NCBI RefSeq assembly: GCF_029894425.1
Contig: NZ_JARXYJ010000002.1
Coordinates: 310,001-374,000, forward strand
Length of the DNA stretch: 64,000 nucleotides
Reading direction: 5' to 3'
Source: Streptomyces sp. SAI-127
GTDB taxonomy: Bacteria > Actinomycetota > Actinomycetes > Streptomycetales > Streptomycetaceae
Each line of letters begins with the position of its first letter. Within the stretch, counting starts at the first letter, position 1. The notes below the pieces were generated by a model. The model was not told where the DNA came from. It made no database searches and saw only the letters and a program-made list of their open reading frames with translations. Positions 11,043-19,113 of this stretch are shown in pieces. The position numbers were made by a program, and so were the translations under genes.

Positions 11043-11060
11043 GTCCTCCTCAGGGAGGAC
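11043..11060 (+). terminator. Short hairpin just after the NRPS stop
   Basis: GTCCTCC (11043-11049) and GGAGGAC (11054-11060) form a 7-bp perfect stem with a 4-nt loop three bases past the NRPS stop codon. It sits directly before a longer hairpin, so the pair may act together as a terminator. Confidence 0.5.
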
Positions 11061-11066
11061 ACTCCG

Positions 11067-11104
11067 GACACCGCCCGTCCCTCACGTGGGGGACGGGCGG
11101 TGTC
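11067..11104 (+). terminator. Strong GC-rich terminator hairpin
   Basis: A 15-bp perfect inverted repeat, GACACCGCCCGTCCC (11067-11081) and its complement (11090-11104), with an 8-nt loop. It separates the NRPS gene from the ABC exporter operon. There is no T-tract, as is usual for high-GC actinobacterial terminators. Confidence 0.75.
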
Positions 11105-11185
11105 GTCCCTCCCTCACACGGGCGCCGTGAAAGCTGGCTCTGTGCCGTGACGACCGCCGACCCCGTTCTCTCTAGGGTTTTCACC

Positions 11186-12139
11186 ATGGAGAAGACGATC
11201 GATGAGTCGGAAGCGACGATCGAGGTCAGTGACGTACGCAAGCGCTTCGGGAGCACCCAGGCGCTCGACGGGATGACGTTCACCGTCAGGCCCGGTCAGG
11301 TCACCGGCTTCGTCGGTCCGAACGGCGCCGGGAAGTCCACCACGATGCGGGTGATCCTCGGCCTCGACAGGCCGGACACGGGAACCGCCCTGGTCGGCGG
11401 ACGCCCCTACCGGGACCTGCGCACACCGCTGAAGCACATCGGGGCGCTGCTGGACGCCGCCGCTGTGCAGCCCAGCCGCTCCGCCCGCCACCACCTGCTG
11501 TGGCTGGCCCACTCGCAGGGGCTCAACGCCGCCCGGGTCGACGCGGTGCTTCGCCAGGCCGGTCTGCAGGACGTCGCCCAGCGCAAGGCCGGTGGGTTCT
11601 CCCTCGGCATGCGGCAGCGGCTCGGCATTGCCGCGGCCCTCCTCGGCGACCCGCCGGTCGTCATGCTGGACGAGCCGTTCAACGGGCTCGACCCCGAGGG
11701 CTTCATGTGGATGCGGGGCTTCCTCGCCGCCCTCGCGGCTCAGGGCCGGGCGGTGCTCGTCTCCAGCCACCTGATGAGCGAACTCCAGGACACCGCGGAC
11801 CACGTGGTGGTCGTCGGCCGGGGCAAGGTCCTCGCCGACATGAGCGTGCGTCAGCTGCTGGAGTCCATGTCCGAGGGGCGGGTCACGCTGCGCACGTCCG
11901 CCCGCGACGACGCCATGACGGTGCTGGCACGCGCCGGCGCCACCGTCAGCTCCACCGGCACGGACACCCTCAGCGTCACCGGCATGGCGGCCGAGAACGT
12001 CGTCTCCCTGCTCGGCGCCCACGGGGTGCCGTTCTCGGAGGTCTCCTCGCACCGCGCGTCACTGGAGGAGGCCTACATGGAACTCACCCGGGATGCCGTG
12101 CAGTACCACGGGATGATGCCCGAGGAGGCCGGTCGATGA
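11186..12139 (+). CDS. ABC transporter ATP-binding protein
   Basis: Single nucleotide-binding domain of the DrrA/antibiotic-export type, 317 residues. Visible motifs are Walker A GPNGAGKSTT, signature SLGMRQRLGIA, and Walker B VVMLDEPFNGLDPEG followed by the switch-histidine region SSHLMSE. The C-terminal 90 residues form the usual DrrA-like extension. I chose ATG 11186 because TAGGG lies 8 nt upstream; an in-frame GTG at 11147 would add 13 residues. Its stop overlaps the next start (ATGA), so it is translationally coupled to the two permease genes. Position directly after the NRPS suggests export of, or self-protection from, the peptide product. Confidence 0.93.
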   Translation: MEKTIDESEATIEVSDVRKRFGSTQALDGMTFTVRPGQVTGFVGPNGAGKSTTMRVILGLDRPDTGTALVGGRPYRDLRTPLKHIGALLDAAAVQPSRSARHHLLWLAHSQGLNAARVDAVLRQAGLQDVAQRKAGGFSLGMRQRLGIAAALLGDPPVVMLDEPFNGLDPEGFMWMRGFLAALAAQGRAVLVSSHLMSELQDTADHVVVVGRGKVLADMSVRQLLESMSEGRVTLRTSARDDAMTVLARAGATVSSTGTDTLSVTGMAAENVVSLLGAHGVPFSEVSSHRASLEEAYMELTRDAVQYHGMMPEEAGR

Positions 12140-13689
12140 CCTCCACCCTCACCCCGCCCCGCGCGGCCGCCCGCTCGGACCGCGGCGGCTTCGTACGGCT
12201 GCTGCACGCGGAATGGACCAAGTTCCGCACCGTGCGCGGCTGGGTGGCGAGCAGCGCCGGCGCCGTCCTGGTCATCTGCCTGGTCGGGTTGCTGGCCACC
12301 GCCGCAGGCAACCAGTCGGGCCCGGACGGCAGTTCCGCGCTGCCGGTCGGTCCTGGCGGCCAGGCGGTCAACGACAGCTTCTACTTCGTGCACCAGCCGC
12401 TCCAGGGCGACGGCACCGTCACGGTGTCCGTGTCCTCGCTGACCGGCGTGGTCGCCACCGACCCGAAGAGCAGCCGGGCCGGTCTCGCCCCCTGGGCCAA
12501 GGCCGGGATCATCGTCAAGGACGGCCTGGACCAGGGCTCGGCGTACGCGGCGATGATGCTGACGGGCGCGCACGGCGTGCGCATGCAGTACGACTACACG
12601 CACGACATCGCGGGGACGGCCGGCCAGGCCACCCGGGAGCAGCCGGTCTGGCTGCGCCTGCAGCGCTCCGGCGACACCGTCACCGGCTATCAGTCGACGG
12701 ACGGCGCCAAGTGGACCGAGGTCGGCAGCGCTCGGCTGTCCGGACTGTCGGCGACCGCACAGGTCGGGCTGTTCGTGACTTCTCCGTCGGTGGAGGAGAA
12801 GACCGGCACCGGCACCGGCTTCGCCCCCGCCGTGGCCACCGGAGCCTTCGACCGGGTGGACCTCGGCGGGCAGTGGAGCGCGGGCAACTGGCAGCAGCGC
12901 CAGGTCGGTGACGGCGCCGGCACCTCCGGGAGCTACAGCCAGACGACCAAGGGCCAGGCCGTCGCGTCGGGCAGCGGCTTCACCGTCACCGGCGCCGGAG
13001 ACATCGCGCCGGTCGTGGGCGGGCCCGCCACCAGCGGCGTGCGGACCATCGAGAACTTCCTCGTCGGGGCCTTCGCCGGGCTGATCATCATGGTTGTCGT
13101 CGGCGCGGGCTACATCACCGTCGAGTACCGGCGGGGCCTGATCGGCGTCACCCTGGCGGCCAGCCCGCGCCGCGGCCGCGTCCTGGTGGCCAAGGCACTC
13201 GTGGTGGGCAGCGTCGGGTTCGTCGTGGGGCTGGTCTCCGCGGCCGTCATGGTGCCCTTCGGTGGACAGCGGTCGGAGTCGAACGGCTTCCCGGTGCTGA
13301 CCGTGCCGAGCGGCACCGAGCTGCGGGTCGTCGTCGGCACGGGCCTGCTGCTCGCCGTCGCGAGTGTTCTCGCTCTCGCCGTCGGCACCATCCTGCGGCG
13401 CAGCGCCGTCGCCATCACCGTGGTCGTCGTCGGGATGGTGCTGCCCTACCTCCTCGCCACCGCCTCGATCCTGCCGGACGGCGCCTCCGAATGGCTGCTG
13501 CGGGTCACCCCCGCCGCCGGCTTCGCCATCCAGCAGAGCGTCGCGCGCTACGAGCAGGTCGTCACCGTCTACGCGCCCGGCTCCGGCTACTTCCCGCTGG
13601 CGCCCTGGTCCGGCTTCGCCGTGCTGTGCGCCTACGCGGCCGTGGCGTTCGCCGCCGCCGTGGTCCTGCTGCGCCGGAGGGACGTATGA
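12136..13689 (+). CDS. ABC transporter permease with large extracytoplasmic domain
   Basis: Integral membrane subunit of 517 residues coupled to the ATPase by an ATGA overlap. It starts with the AEWTKFRTVRGW motif of ABC-2 permeases and TM1 (about residues 38-56), then about 220 residues with no membrane segment, then at least five further TM segments. The inserted region contains GAHGVRMQYDYTHDIAG and WLRLQRSGDTVTGYQS, which resemble beta-sandwich lectin-like (DUF1349-type) domains; that assignment is from memory. The insert should face outside and could bind the peptide or cell-wall material. The next permease overlaps its stop. Confidence 0.9.
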   Translation: MTSTLTPPRAAARSDRGGFVRLLHAEWTKFRTVRGWVASSAGAVLVICLVGLLATAAGNQSGPDGSSALPVGPGGQAVNDSFYFVHQPLQGDGTVTVSVSSLTGVVATDPKSSRAGLAPWAKAGIIVKDGLDQGSAYAAMMLTGAHGVRMQYDYTHDIAGTAGQATREQPVWLRLQRSGDTVTGYQSTDGAKWTEVGSARLSGLSATAQVGLFVTSPSVEEKTGTGTGFAPAVATGAFDRVDLGGQWSAGNWQQRQVGDGAGTSGSYSQTTKGQAVASGSGFTVTGAGDIAPVVGGPATSGVRTIENFLVGAFAGLIIMVVVGAGYITVEYRRGLIGVTLAASPRRGRVLVAKALVVGSVGFVVGLVSAAVMVPFGGQRSESNGFPVLTVPSGTELRVVVGTGLLLAVASVLALAVGTILRRSAVAITVVVVGMVLPYLLATASILPDGASEWLLRVTPAAGFAIQQSVARYEQVVTVYAPGSGYFPLAPWSGFAVLCAYAAVAFAAAVVLLRRRDV

Positions 13690-14462
13690 GAAGGGCCGGA
13701 CACGCCGAGTGGACCAAGCTGCGCACCGACGCCGGCAACGGCTGGCTGGTGCTGGGTGTGGTCGCCCTGACCGTGGCGGTCGGCGCCGCGGTGGCCATGA
13801 CCTCCCGCTGCGATGCTGTGGGCTGCGGTGAGGACCCGGCCCGGCTGAGCCTGACCGGGGTGATGGTCGGGCAGGTCGTCGTCGCCATCGTGGCGGTGCT
13901 CATGGTGGGCAACGAGTACAGCAGCGGCATGATGAAGACGACCCTGGCGGCCATGCCACGCCGCCTCACCGTGCTGGGCGCCAAGGCCTCCGTCCTCACC
14001 GCGGTGATGCTGGCGGCGGGCACGGTCGCCGTCCTGGCGTCCCTGCTGACCGGGCGCATCGTCCAGCCGGACCGCGGGTTCACCGAGGCACATGGTTACA
14101 GCGCCCTGTCGCTGGCCGACGGGCCCACCCTGCGGGCCGCCGTGGGCTCGGTGCTCTACCTCGCCCTGATCGGTCTCCTCAGCCTGGGCATCGCGATGGT
14201 CGTACGGAACTCCGCGACCGCCATCGGCATCGTCCTGGCGCTGCTGTTCGTCTTCCCGATTCTCGCCCAGGTGGTCGCCGACCCGGACTGGCAGCGCCAC
14301 CTGCAGCAGATCTCCCCGATGACCGCGGGCCTCGCCGTCCAGAGCACCATCGACCTGGGCAAGCTGCCCATCGGCCCCTGGAAGGGCCTGGGCGTGCTGG
14401 CCCTGTGGGCCGCCGGCGCCCTGGCCGCGGGCGCCTGGCTGCTGCGCGCCCGGGACGCGTGA
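13686..14462 (+). CDS. ABC-2 type transporter permease
   Basis: Integral membrane protein of 258 residues with about six hydrophobic segments and the family start motif HAEWTKLRTDAGNGW. It begins inside the stop codon of the previous permease (ATGA), so the ATPase and both permeases form one operon of the heteromeric ABC-2 exporter type. NEYSSGMMKTTLAAMPRR is the conserved cytoplasmic loop of these permeases. It likely pairs with the preceding permease to form the channel. Confidence 0.92.
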   Translation: MRRAGHAEWTKLRTDAGNGWLVLGVVALTVAVGAAVAMTSRCDAVGCGEDPARLSLTGVMVGQVVVAIVAVLMVGNEYSSGMMKTTLAAMPRRLTVLGAKASVLTAVMLAAGTVAVLASLLTGRIVQPDRGFTEAHGYSALSLADGPTLRAAVGSVLYLALIGLLSLGIAMVVRNSATAIGIVLALLFVFPILAQVVADPDWQRHLQQISPMTAGLAVQSTIDLGKLPIGPWKGLGVLALWAAGALAAGAWLLRARDA

Positions 14463-14504
14463 CGGGCAACCGGCCAAGGACGCCGAACCCCGAGCACCGC
14501 ACCA

Positions 14505-14556
14505 CCGGTTCGCGTGTTCAACCGACGCACAGGATGCGGTTGAACACGCGAACCGG
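14505..14556. promoter_or_regulatory. 20-bp perfect palindrome, candidate StrR-type operator
   Basis: CCGGTTCGCGTGTTCAACCG (14505-14524) and its exact complement (14537-14556) are separated by 12 bases. The inner part reads GTTCAACCG-N12-CGGTTGAAC, close to the StrR operator as I remember it (GTTCGActG-N11-CagTcGAAC). It lies 43 bp past the second permease and about 250 bp before the next operon. It could also act as a terminator; no T-tract follows. The StrR-like gene at 28450 is the proposed binder. Confidence 0.6.
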
Positions 14557-14806
14557 CCGTCCCGCACCGGGATTTGTGGATGAGCAGGCACCGTTGCCGT
14601 ACGCTGAGAGCGCCTAATCACGCGACAACACGTTTCGCGGCATTCCGACGAACCTCATTTCCGGTTCCCCGATGCTGCGCGTGCCCGTGTTCGCCGTCGG
14701 CTCGCTTTCGGAGGTTCCGGTGAGGAAGTACTGCAAGTCCTACCTGCTGGGTGAATTGCGTCGCTTTCCGGGCTGGGCGGCCGGAGCACAGCCGGAAGAG
14801 CGCGAG

Positions 14807-14995
14807 ATGACTGACGACACCACGGTGTTCCTCTGCGACGAATTGACCGTTCTGATCAGCCCGGTCGGCGTCGACAAGGACAAGAGGCTGTTCACCGAGG
14901 ACACTCCTGAGTGGCGCGAATTCTGCGAGACCACGCTGAAGTTCCGCATTCCGGAGGACCTCGCCTTCGCCTACGCCGAGTCCGAGCAGAACTGA
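14807..14995 (+). CDS. Small protein of unknown function (62 aa)
   Basis: I do not recognise this protein. It is short, soluble and acidic (begins MTDDTTVFLCDEL), with no membrane segment or signal peptide. It is not MbtH-like: the NPFDD and conserved Trp motifs are missing. ATG 14807 is chosen because GGAAG lies 8-12 nt upstream; an in-frame ATG at 14672 would extend it by 45 residues that look unlike coding sequence. The next small gene begins 18 bp downstream, so it is probably the first gene of the operon leading to the PLP synthase and carbamoyltransferase. Confidence 0.6.
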   Translation: MTDDTTVFLCDELTVLISPVGVDKDKRLFTEDTPEWREFCETTLKFRIPEDLAFAYAESEQN

Positions 14996-15012
14996 GCCCA
15001 CGAGAGGCTGCC

Positions 15013-15351
15013 ATGGATGAGCTGACGCAACGCCTGAGCGACGCACAGCCGGTGGAGGTGGGCGGCCCCAAGCCCACCCTGGAGGAGCTGCACACCCGGC
15101 TCACCGACATCGGCACCGTGTTTGTGAAGTTCACCGACACCCGAGGTGGCACCGACCTCGGCATCCGCCTGGACCAGGAGGCGACCGACCTGGGCGCGGC
15201 CGACTTCGAGCAGGGCGCCGGCACCGTCCACGTCGAGGGCACCCTGATCCTCAACGACGACCCGGTGCGCTGCATCGCCGACATCGACCTGGCCACGCTC
15301 AAGGGAACCGGTCGCCTCGTCGTCGTGGAAATGTCCGAGGCCGTCGGCTGA
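15013..15351 (+). CDS. Small protein of unknown function (112 aa)
   Basis: Not recognised. It is acidic and soluble with an alternating beta-rich pattern in its C-terminal two thirds (VFVKFTDTRGGTDLGIRLD, then VHVEGTLILNDDPVRC). GAGAGG stands 5 nt before ATG 15013. It lies 17 bp after the 62-residue gene and 12 bp before the SbnA-like gene, so it is almost certainly co-transcribed with them. Possible roles are a carrier, chaperone or accessory subunit for the neighbouring enzymes; nothing in the sequence settles this. Confidence 0.7.
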   Translation: MDELTQRLSDAQPVEVGGPKPTLEELHTRLTDIGTVFVKFTDTRGGTDLGIRLDQEATDLGAADFEQGAGTVHVEGTLILNDDPVRCIADIDLATLKGTGRLVVVEMSEAVG

Positions 15352-15363
15352 CAGGTTTGCGAC

Positions 15364-16377
15364 ATGAGGGCGGTGAGCTCTCCGCACCCGGCACTTCCCC
15401 CGGTCGGGACCACTCCGGTCGTGGATGTCGCCGTGACCGTGCACGGAGTCGAGCGCAGGCTCCGACTGAAACTCGAATCGCACAATCCCCAGGGCTCGTT
15501 GAAGGACCGCATCGCCGTCTTTCTCATCGAGGACGTGGCCGACCGCATCGACAAGGACATCGGCATCATCGAATCGACGTCGGGGAACCTCGGTGTCGCG
15601 ATGGCAGCCGAATGCCAGGAGCGTGGAATTCCCTTCAACGCCGTCGTCGATCCCCGCACCAGTTCCTTCTTCGTGGACCGCATTCGTGAACTGGGCGCGC
15701 GGGTCACGGTCGTCGACGAACCGGATTCCTCAGGTGGTTATCTTCTCAATCGCATCCGGCACGTCCGGGAACAACTGCGCACCCGTCCCGGACTCGTGTG
15801 GACCAACCAGTACCGCAGCGAAGCCAACCCCCGCGCCCACTTCGCCACCACGGCGCCCGAACTCAGACAGCAGGTTCCCGGCCCCGCGACTCTCTTGGTG
15901 CCCGTCTCCACGGGTGGCACCCTCGCCGGGCTTGCCCGGTACGTCGCCGAGACCGACGTCCCCTGGACGCTCGTCGGGGTCGACGTGCACGGCTCCGCCG
16001 CCCTCGGTGGGGCACCGCCCGGCCGGCGCCTGCTGTCCGGGATCGGGGCCAGCTGCCCGTCGTACTTCCTGCCCGCGGACAGGGCGCAGGCCCAGTACGT
16101 CGATGTCGGCGACGCGATCGCGGCCTGCCTGTGGCTGTCCGAGCACGCCGGGATCGGCGTCGGCGGCAGTTCCGGAGCCACCGTCGCCGCCGCACTGCGG
16201 CTGTTCGGCGAGGACCCCGACACGCACGAGCTGGTCTGTCTGTGCCCCGACGGCGCGGACCGGTACCTGAGCACTGTCTACCACCCCGGCTGGCGGGCGG
16301 CCCACGGCATCACAGCGGCCCGGATCGGCGGCGTCACAGCCCCCGGCGGGGCGGACCCTGCCGAAGCGTGGGGGTGA
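15364..16377 (+). CDS. SbnA-like PLP-dependent beta-substitution synthase (cysteine synthase family)
   Basis: Fold-type II PLP enzyme of 337 residues. NPQGSLKDR carries the PLP lysine (K47), STSGNLG (about 71-77) binds the substrate carboxylate, and STGGTLAG forms the phosphate-binding loop. The family includes cysteine synthase and SbnA, VioB and CmnB, which make 2,3-diaminopropionate precursors from activated serine. The gene is followed 22 bp later by a carbamoyltransferase-like gene and lies inside an NRPS cluster, so a role in making a beta-amino- or ureido-alanine building block is more likely than primary cysteine synthesis. The usual SbnB/VioK-type ornithine cyclodeaminase partner is not in the window. 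Confidence 0.85.
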   Translation: MRAVSSPHPALPPVGTTPVVDVAVTVHGVERRLRLKLESHNPQGSLKDRIAVFLIEDVADRIDKDIGIIESTSGNLGVAMAAECQERGIPFNAVVDPRTSSFFVDRIRELGARVTVVDEPDSSGGYLLNRIRHVREQLRTRPGLVWTNQYRSEANPRAHFATTAPELRQQVPGPATLLVPVSTGGTLAGLARYVAETDVPWTLVGVDVHGSAALGGAPPGRRLLSGIGASCPSYFLPADRAQAQYVDVGDAIAACLWLSEHAGIGVGGSSGATVAAALRLFGEDPDTHELVCLCPDGADRYLSTVYHPGWRAAHGITAARIGGVTAPGGADPAEAWG

Positions 16378-16399
16378 GGCCCCTCAAGAACGGAGAATC

Positions 16400-17341
16400 A
16401 TGGGCGCAAGGGAACGCGGACTGCTGACGCTGTCCGACCTGACCGGGCAGGACCTGGAACGCCTCGCGTCCCGGTCCCGGGAGCTGTTCCACGACGAGTC
16501 GGCGCACGACCGTCCGCTGCGCGACAAGGTTGTCGGGGTGCTGTTCACCAAGACGTCGACGCGCACCAGAACCGCATTCAGCGCCGGCACCGTCAAACTA
16601 GGAGGATTTCCGCTGCTGTACGGTCCCGGAGACCTCCAGACTGCCACCGGGGAAACGCTTCAGGACACCGGGCGCGTCTTCGGATCCATGCTCGACGGAC
16701 TCGTCGCACGCACGGCCGGACCCCTGAGGGAATTGCGGGAGATATCCCGCGCCGGCGACCTTCCTGTCATCAACGCGATGGCCACGGAGGAGCATCCGAC
16801 ACAGGGAATCTGCGACCTGGCCACCATGCTCATGGAATTCGGAGCACTGGACGGCCTGACGGTGCTGTACGTGGGGGAGGGAAACAACACGGCGTCGGCA
16901 CTCGCGCACGGGCTCTCCCGCCTGCCGCACTGCGACGTCACGTTTGCCACACCACCCGGCTACGGACTCGACCAGCAGATCCTCGACGACGCCGCCAAGC
17001 AGGCGGCCGCAGTCGGCGGAAGCGTCCGACAGGTCCATGACCTCGACGAACTCCCGCACCAGGTACACGTCGTCTACACCACCCGCTGGCAGACCACCGG
17101 CACTGTCAAGCCGGACCCCGACTGGCGCCGCGTCTTCCAGCCGTTCCACGTCGACGAGCGTCTCATGGACCGCTGGCCCGACGCGAAATTCATGCACGAC
17201 CTGCCGGCACACCGCGGCGAGGAGGTCTCGGCAGCCGTCCTCGAAGGGCCCCGCTCGATCGCCTGGAAACAGGCCCGCATGAAACTCACCAGCGCCATGG
17301 CCGTCCTCGAGGAAGTCATCGCCGGGACGGCCCGCTCCTAG
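16400..17341 (+). CDS. Ornithine/aspartate carbamoyltransferase family enzyme, atypical substrate site
   Basis: Protein of 313 residues. The carbamoyl-phosphate motif KTSTRTR (51-57) and HPTQ (132-135) are intact, so carbamoyl transfer is likely. The substrate-side motifs differ from ornithine carbamoyltransferase: the HCLP loop reads HDLP (265-268) and the SMG loop is replaced by TTRWQTTG (about 226-233). I infer an amino-acid acceptor other than ornithine. VioL/CmnL-type enzymes, which carbamoylate a diaminopropionate-derived residue in tuberactinomycins, are the closest functional precedent I know. ATG 16400 has GGAG 5 nt upstream. Confidence 0.85.
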   Translation: MGARERGLLTLSDLTGQDLERLASRSRELFHDESAHDRPLRDKVVGVLFTKTSTRTRTAFSAGTVKLGGFPLLYGPGDLQTATGETLQDTGRVFGSMLDGLVARTAGPLRELREISRAGDLPVINAMATEEHPTQGICDLATMLMEFGALDGLTVLYVGEGNNTASALAHGLSRLPHCDVTFATPPGYGLDQQILDDAAKQAAAVGGSVRQVHDLDELPHQVHVVYTTRWQTTGTVKPDPDWRRVFQPFHVDERLMDRWPDAKFMHDLPAHRGEEVSAAVLEGPRSIAWKQARMKLTSAMAVLEEVIAGTARS

Positions 17342-17486
17342 CCCCCTTTCCACCGGGCCCGAGTGCCGCAATTGAACAGAGCCAATCACGGTTGTCTTTC
17401 CGGGGAGTCTGCTGATTCTCTGCAGTGGTCGTTCCACCTCACGTATTCCTCGATGTCGTTCGGTTTCTCCTGGAGGCGGCAAGCAC

Positions 17487-19070
17487 ATGGCTGAAGAGCA
17501 GCTGTATCTGCGGTCCAAGGTCATCGTCGAGCCGCTCGTGGACAGGTTCTACGTCTGGCCGCACACCCTGGCTCCCATACAGGCCGCGATGAACCTGGCC
17601 TTCCTCCAGGTTCCGCTGCTGGAGTCATACCTGCAGTCCCCGAAGGTCCACGTCGCGGCCAGCCACAACCCCGAACTACGCGGCGGATACTTCATCAACA
17701 TCCCCGAGGAGCGCGCCGGCGAGGTGCGCGACCTGCTCGCCACCATCAAGCGCGAGCGGGCGGAGATGCTCCGCTTCGCGGAGGCGATCGCCGAGGGGCA
17801 GGAACTGCTGCGGGCGAACGCCACCGGCTTCGATCTCACGCCGCTCTACCCCAAGCTGCCCCAGGAACTGGGCGGCCTGGTGGAACTGGCCTACGACACC
17901 GACAACCAGGCACAGATGCGGTTCCTGGAGCCGCTGGCCTACCGCAGCAGCATCTATCAGGAGTCGCGCCAGTCGGTGCAGTTGTCCTTCGAGACAGGCA
18001 TCGAGCGCCCGTTCATCCTCAGCACCCCGCGGCTGCCGTCCCCGGACGTCCTGGAGCTGCCGATTCCGTTCCGGCACGCCGGCCTGGAGGAGTTGTTCAG
18101 GACCCGCGTGCACCCCACCACCCTGGGGCACCTGCGGGAGGCGCTGGAGCTGGACGAGGAGCAGACGAAGCAGCTGTCCGGGATGCTCAGCGAGCAGCCC
18201 GCCCTCTCCGCGGACCGCCACATCGACAGCGGTGGCCGGATCCGCTACTTCGGACACGCCTGTCTGGTCCTGCAGACCCCCGAAGCGGCGATCGTCACCG
18301 ACCCGTTCATCAGCGCCGACAACACCGCCGGCGACCGCTACACCCTCGACGACCTGCCCGACTTCATCGACCTGGTGCTGATCACCCACGGCCACCAGGA
18401 CCACATCGTCCTGGAGACGCTGCTCCAGCTGCGCGGCCGGGTCGGCGCGGTCGTCCTGCCGCGCTCCTCGCGCGGCAACCTGGCCGACCCGTCGATGGCG
18501 CTGATGCTGAAGTACCAGGGCTTCCCGGTCATCGAGGTCGACGACTTCGACGAGGTCGCCTTCCCGGGCGGCAAGGTCACGGCCACCCCCTTCCTCGGCG
18601 AGCACTGCGACCTCGACATCCGCGGCAAGTCCACATACTGGGCCGAGTTCGCCGGCAAGAAGGTCTTCGTCGGCGCGGACTCCTCGGGCATCGACCCGCT
18701 GCTGTACCGGTACGTGAAGGCGCACCTCGGCACCGCCGACATCGCCTTCCTCGGTATGGAGTGCGACGGCGCCCCGCTGACCTGGCTCTACCAGGCGCTG
18801 CTGACCAAGCCCGTGACCAAGAAGATGAGCAACTCCCGCAAGCTGTCGGGCTCCAACGCCGCGCAGGCCGCCGACATCATGGTCGAACTCGGGGCCAAGG
18901 AGGCGTACGTCTACGCCATGGGCGAGGAGTCCTGGCTGGGCCACGTCATGGCGACGACTTACAACGAGGACACGTACCAGATCAAGCAGATCGACGAGTT
19001 CATGACCTGGTGCAAGGACCGCGGCATCAAGGCAGGACACCTCTACGGCCAGCAGGAATGGCGCTGGTAG
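17487..19070 (+). CDS. CmlA-type diiron beta-hydroxylase acting on NRPS-bound amino acid
   Basis: Protein of 527 residues with an N-terminal all-own domain (about 1-245) and a metallo-beta-lactamase fold (about 247-527). THGHQDH at 300-306 is the metal-binding HxHxDH motif, and GEHCDL (E372) falls where CmlA uses a glutamate iron ligand. CmlA and its glycopeptide homologues hydroxylate the beta carbon of an aromatic amino acid while it is tethered to a T domain. Here the nearest matching substrate is the Phe-like residue predicted for the last NRPS module, but an Hpg or Tyr module outside the window is possible. GGAGG stands upstream of ATG 17487. Confidence 0.88.
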   Translation: MAEEQLYLRSKVIVEPLVDRFYVWPHTLAPIQAAMNLAFLQVPLLESYLQSPKVHVAASHNPELRGGYFINIPEERAGEVRDLLATIKRERAEMLRFAEAIAEGQELLRANATGFDLTPLYPKLPQELGGLVELAYDTDNQAQMRFLEPLAYRSSIYQESRQSVQLSFETGIERPFILSTPRLPSPDVLELPIPFRHAGLEELFRTRVHPTTLGHLREALELDEEQTKQLSGMLSEQPALSADRHIDSGGRIRYFGHACLVLQTPEAAIVTDPFISADNTAGDRYTLDDLPDFIDLVLITHGHQDHIVLETLLQLRGRVGAVVLPRSSRGNLADPSMALMLKYQGFPVIEVDDFDEVAFPGGKVTATPFLGEHCDLDIRGKSTYWAEFAGKKVFVGADSSGIDPLLYRYVKAHLGTADIAFLGMECDGAPLTWLYQALLTKPVTKKMSNSRKLSGSNAAQAADIMVELGAKEAYVYAMGEESWLGHVMATTYNEDTYQIKQIDEFMTWCKDRGIKAGHLYGQQEWRW

Positions 19071-19113
19071 CCGATCGACAGCCCGGATCCCCAGTCCCTC
19101 AGGAGGTACGTCC

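Noticed and set aside
14672..14806. N-terminal extension of the 62-residue protein
   Set aside because: No ribosome site at 14672 and the extension has non-coding-like composition; ATG 14807 has a good site.
14807..14995. MbtH-like protein
   Set aside because: The size fits, but the MbtH core motifs (NPFDD and conserved tryptophans) are missing.
15364..16377. Housekeeping cysteine synthase
   Set aside because: The fold fits, but the operon with a carbamoyltransferase in an NRPS cluster favours a special amino-acid role.
16400..17341. Housekeeping ornithine carbamoyltransferase
   Set aside because: HCLP and SMG motifs, which bind ornithine, are changed and there are no arginine genes nearby.
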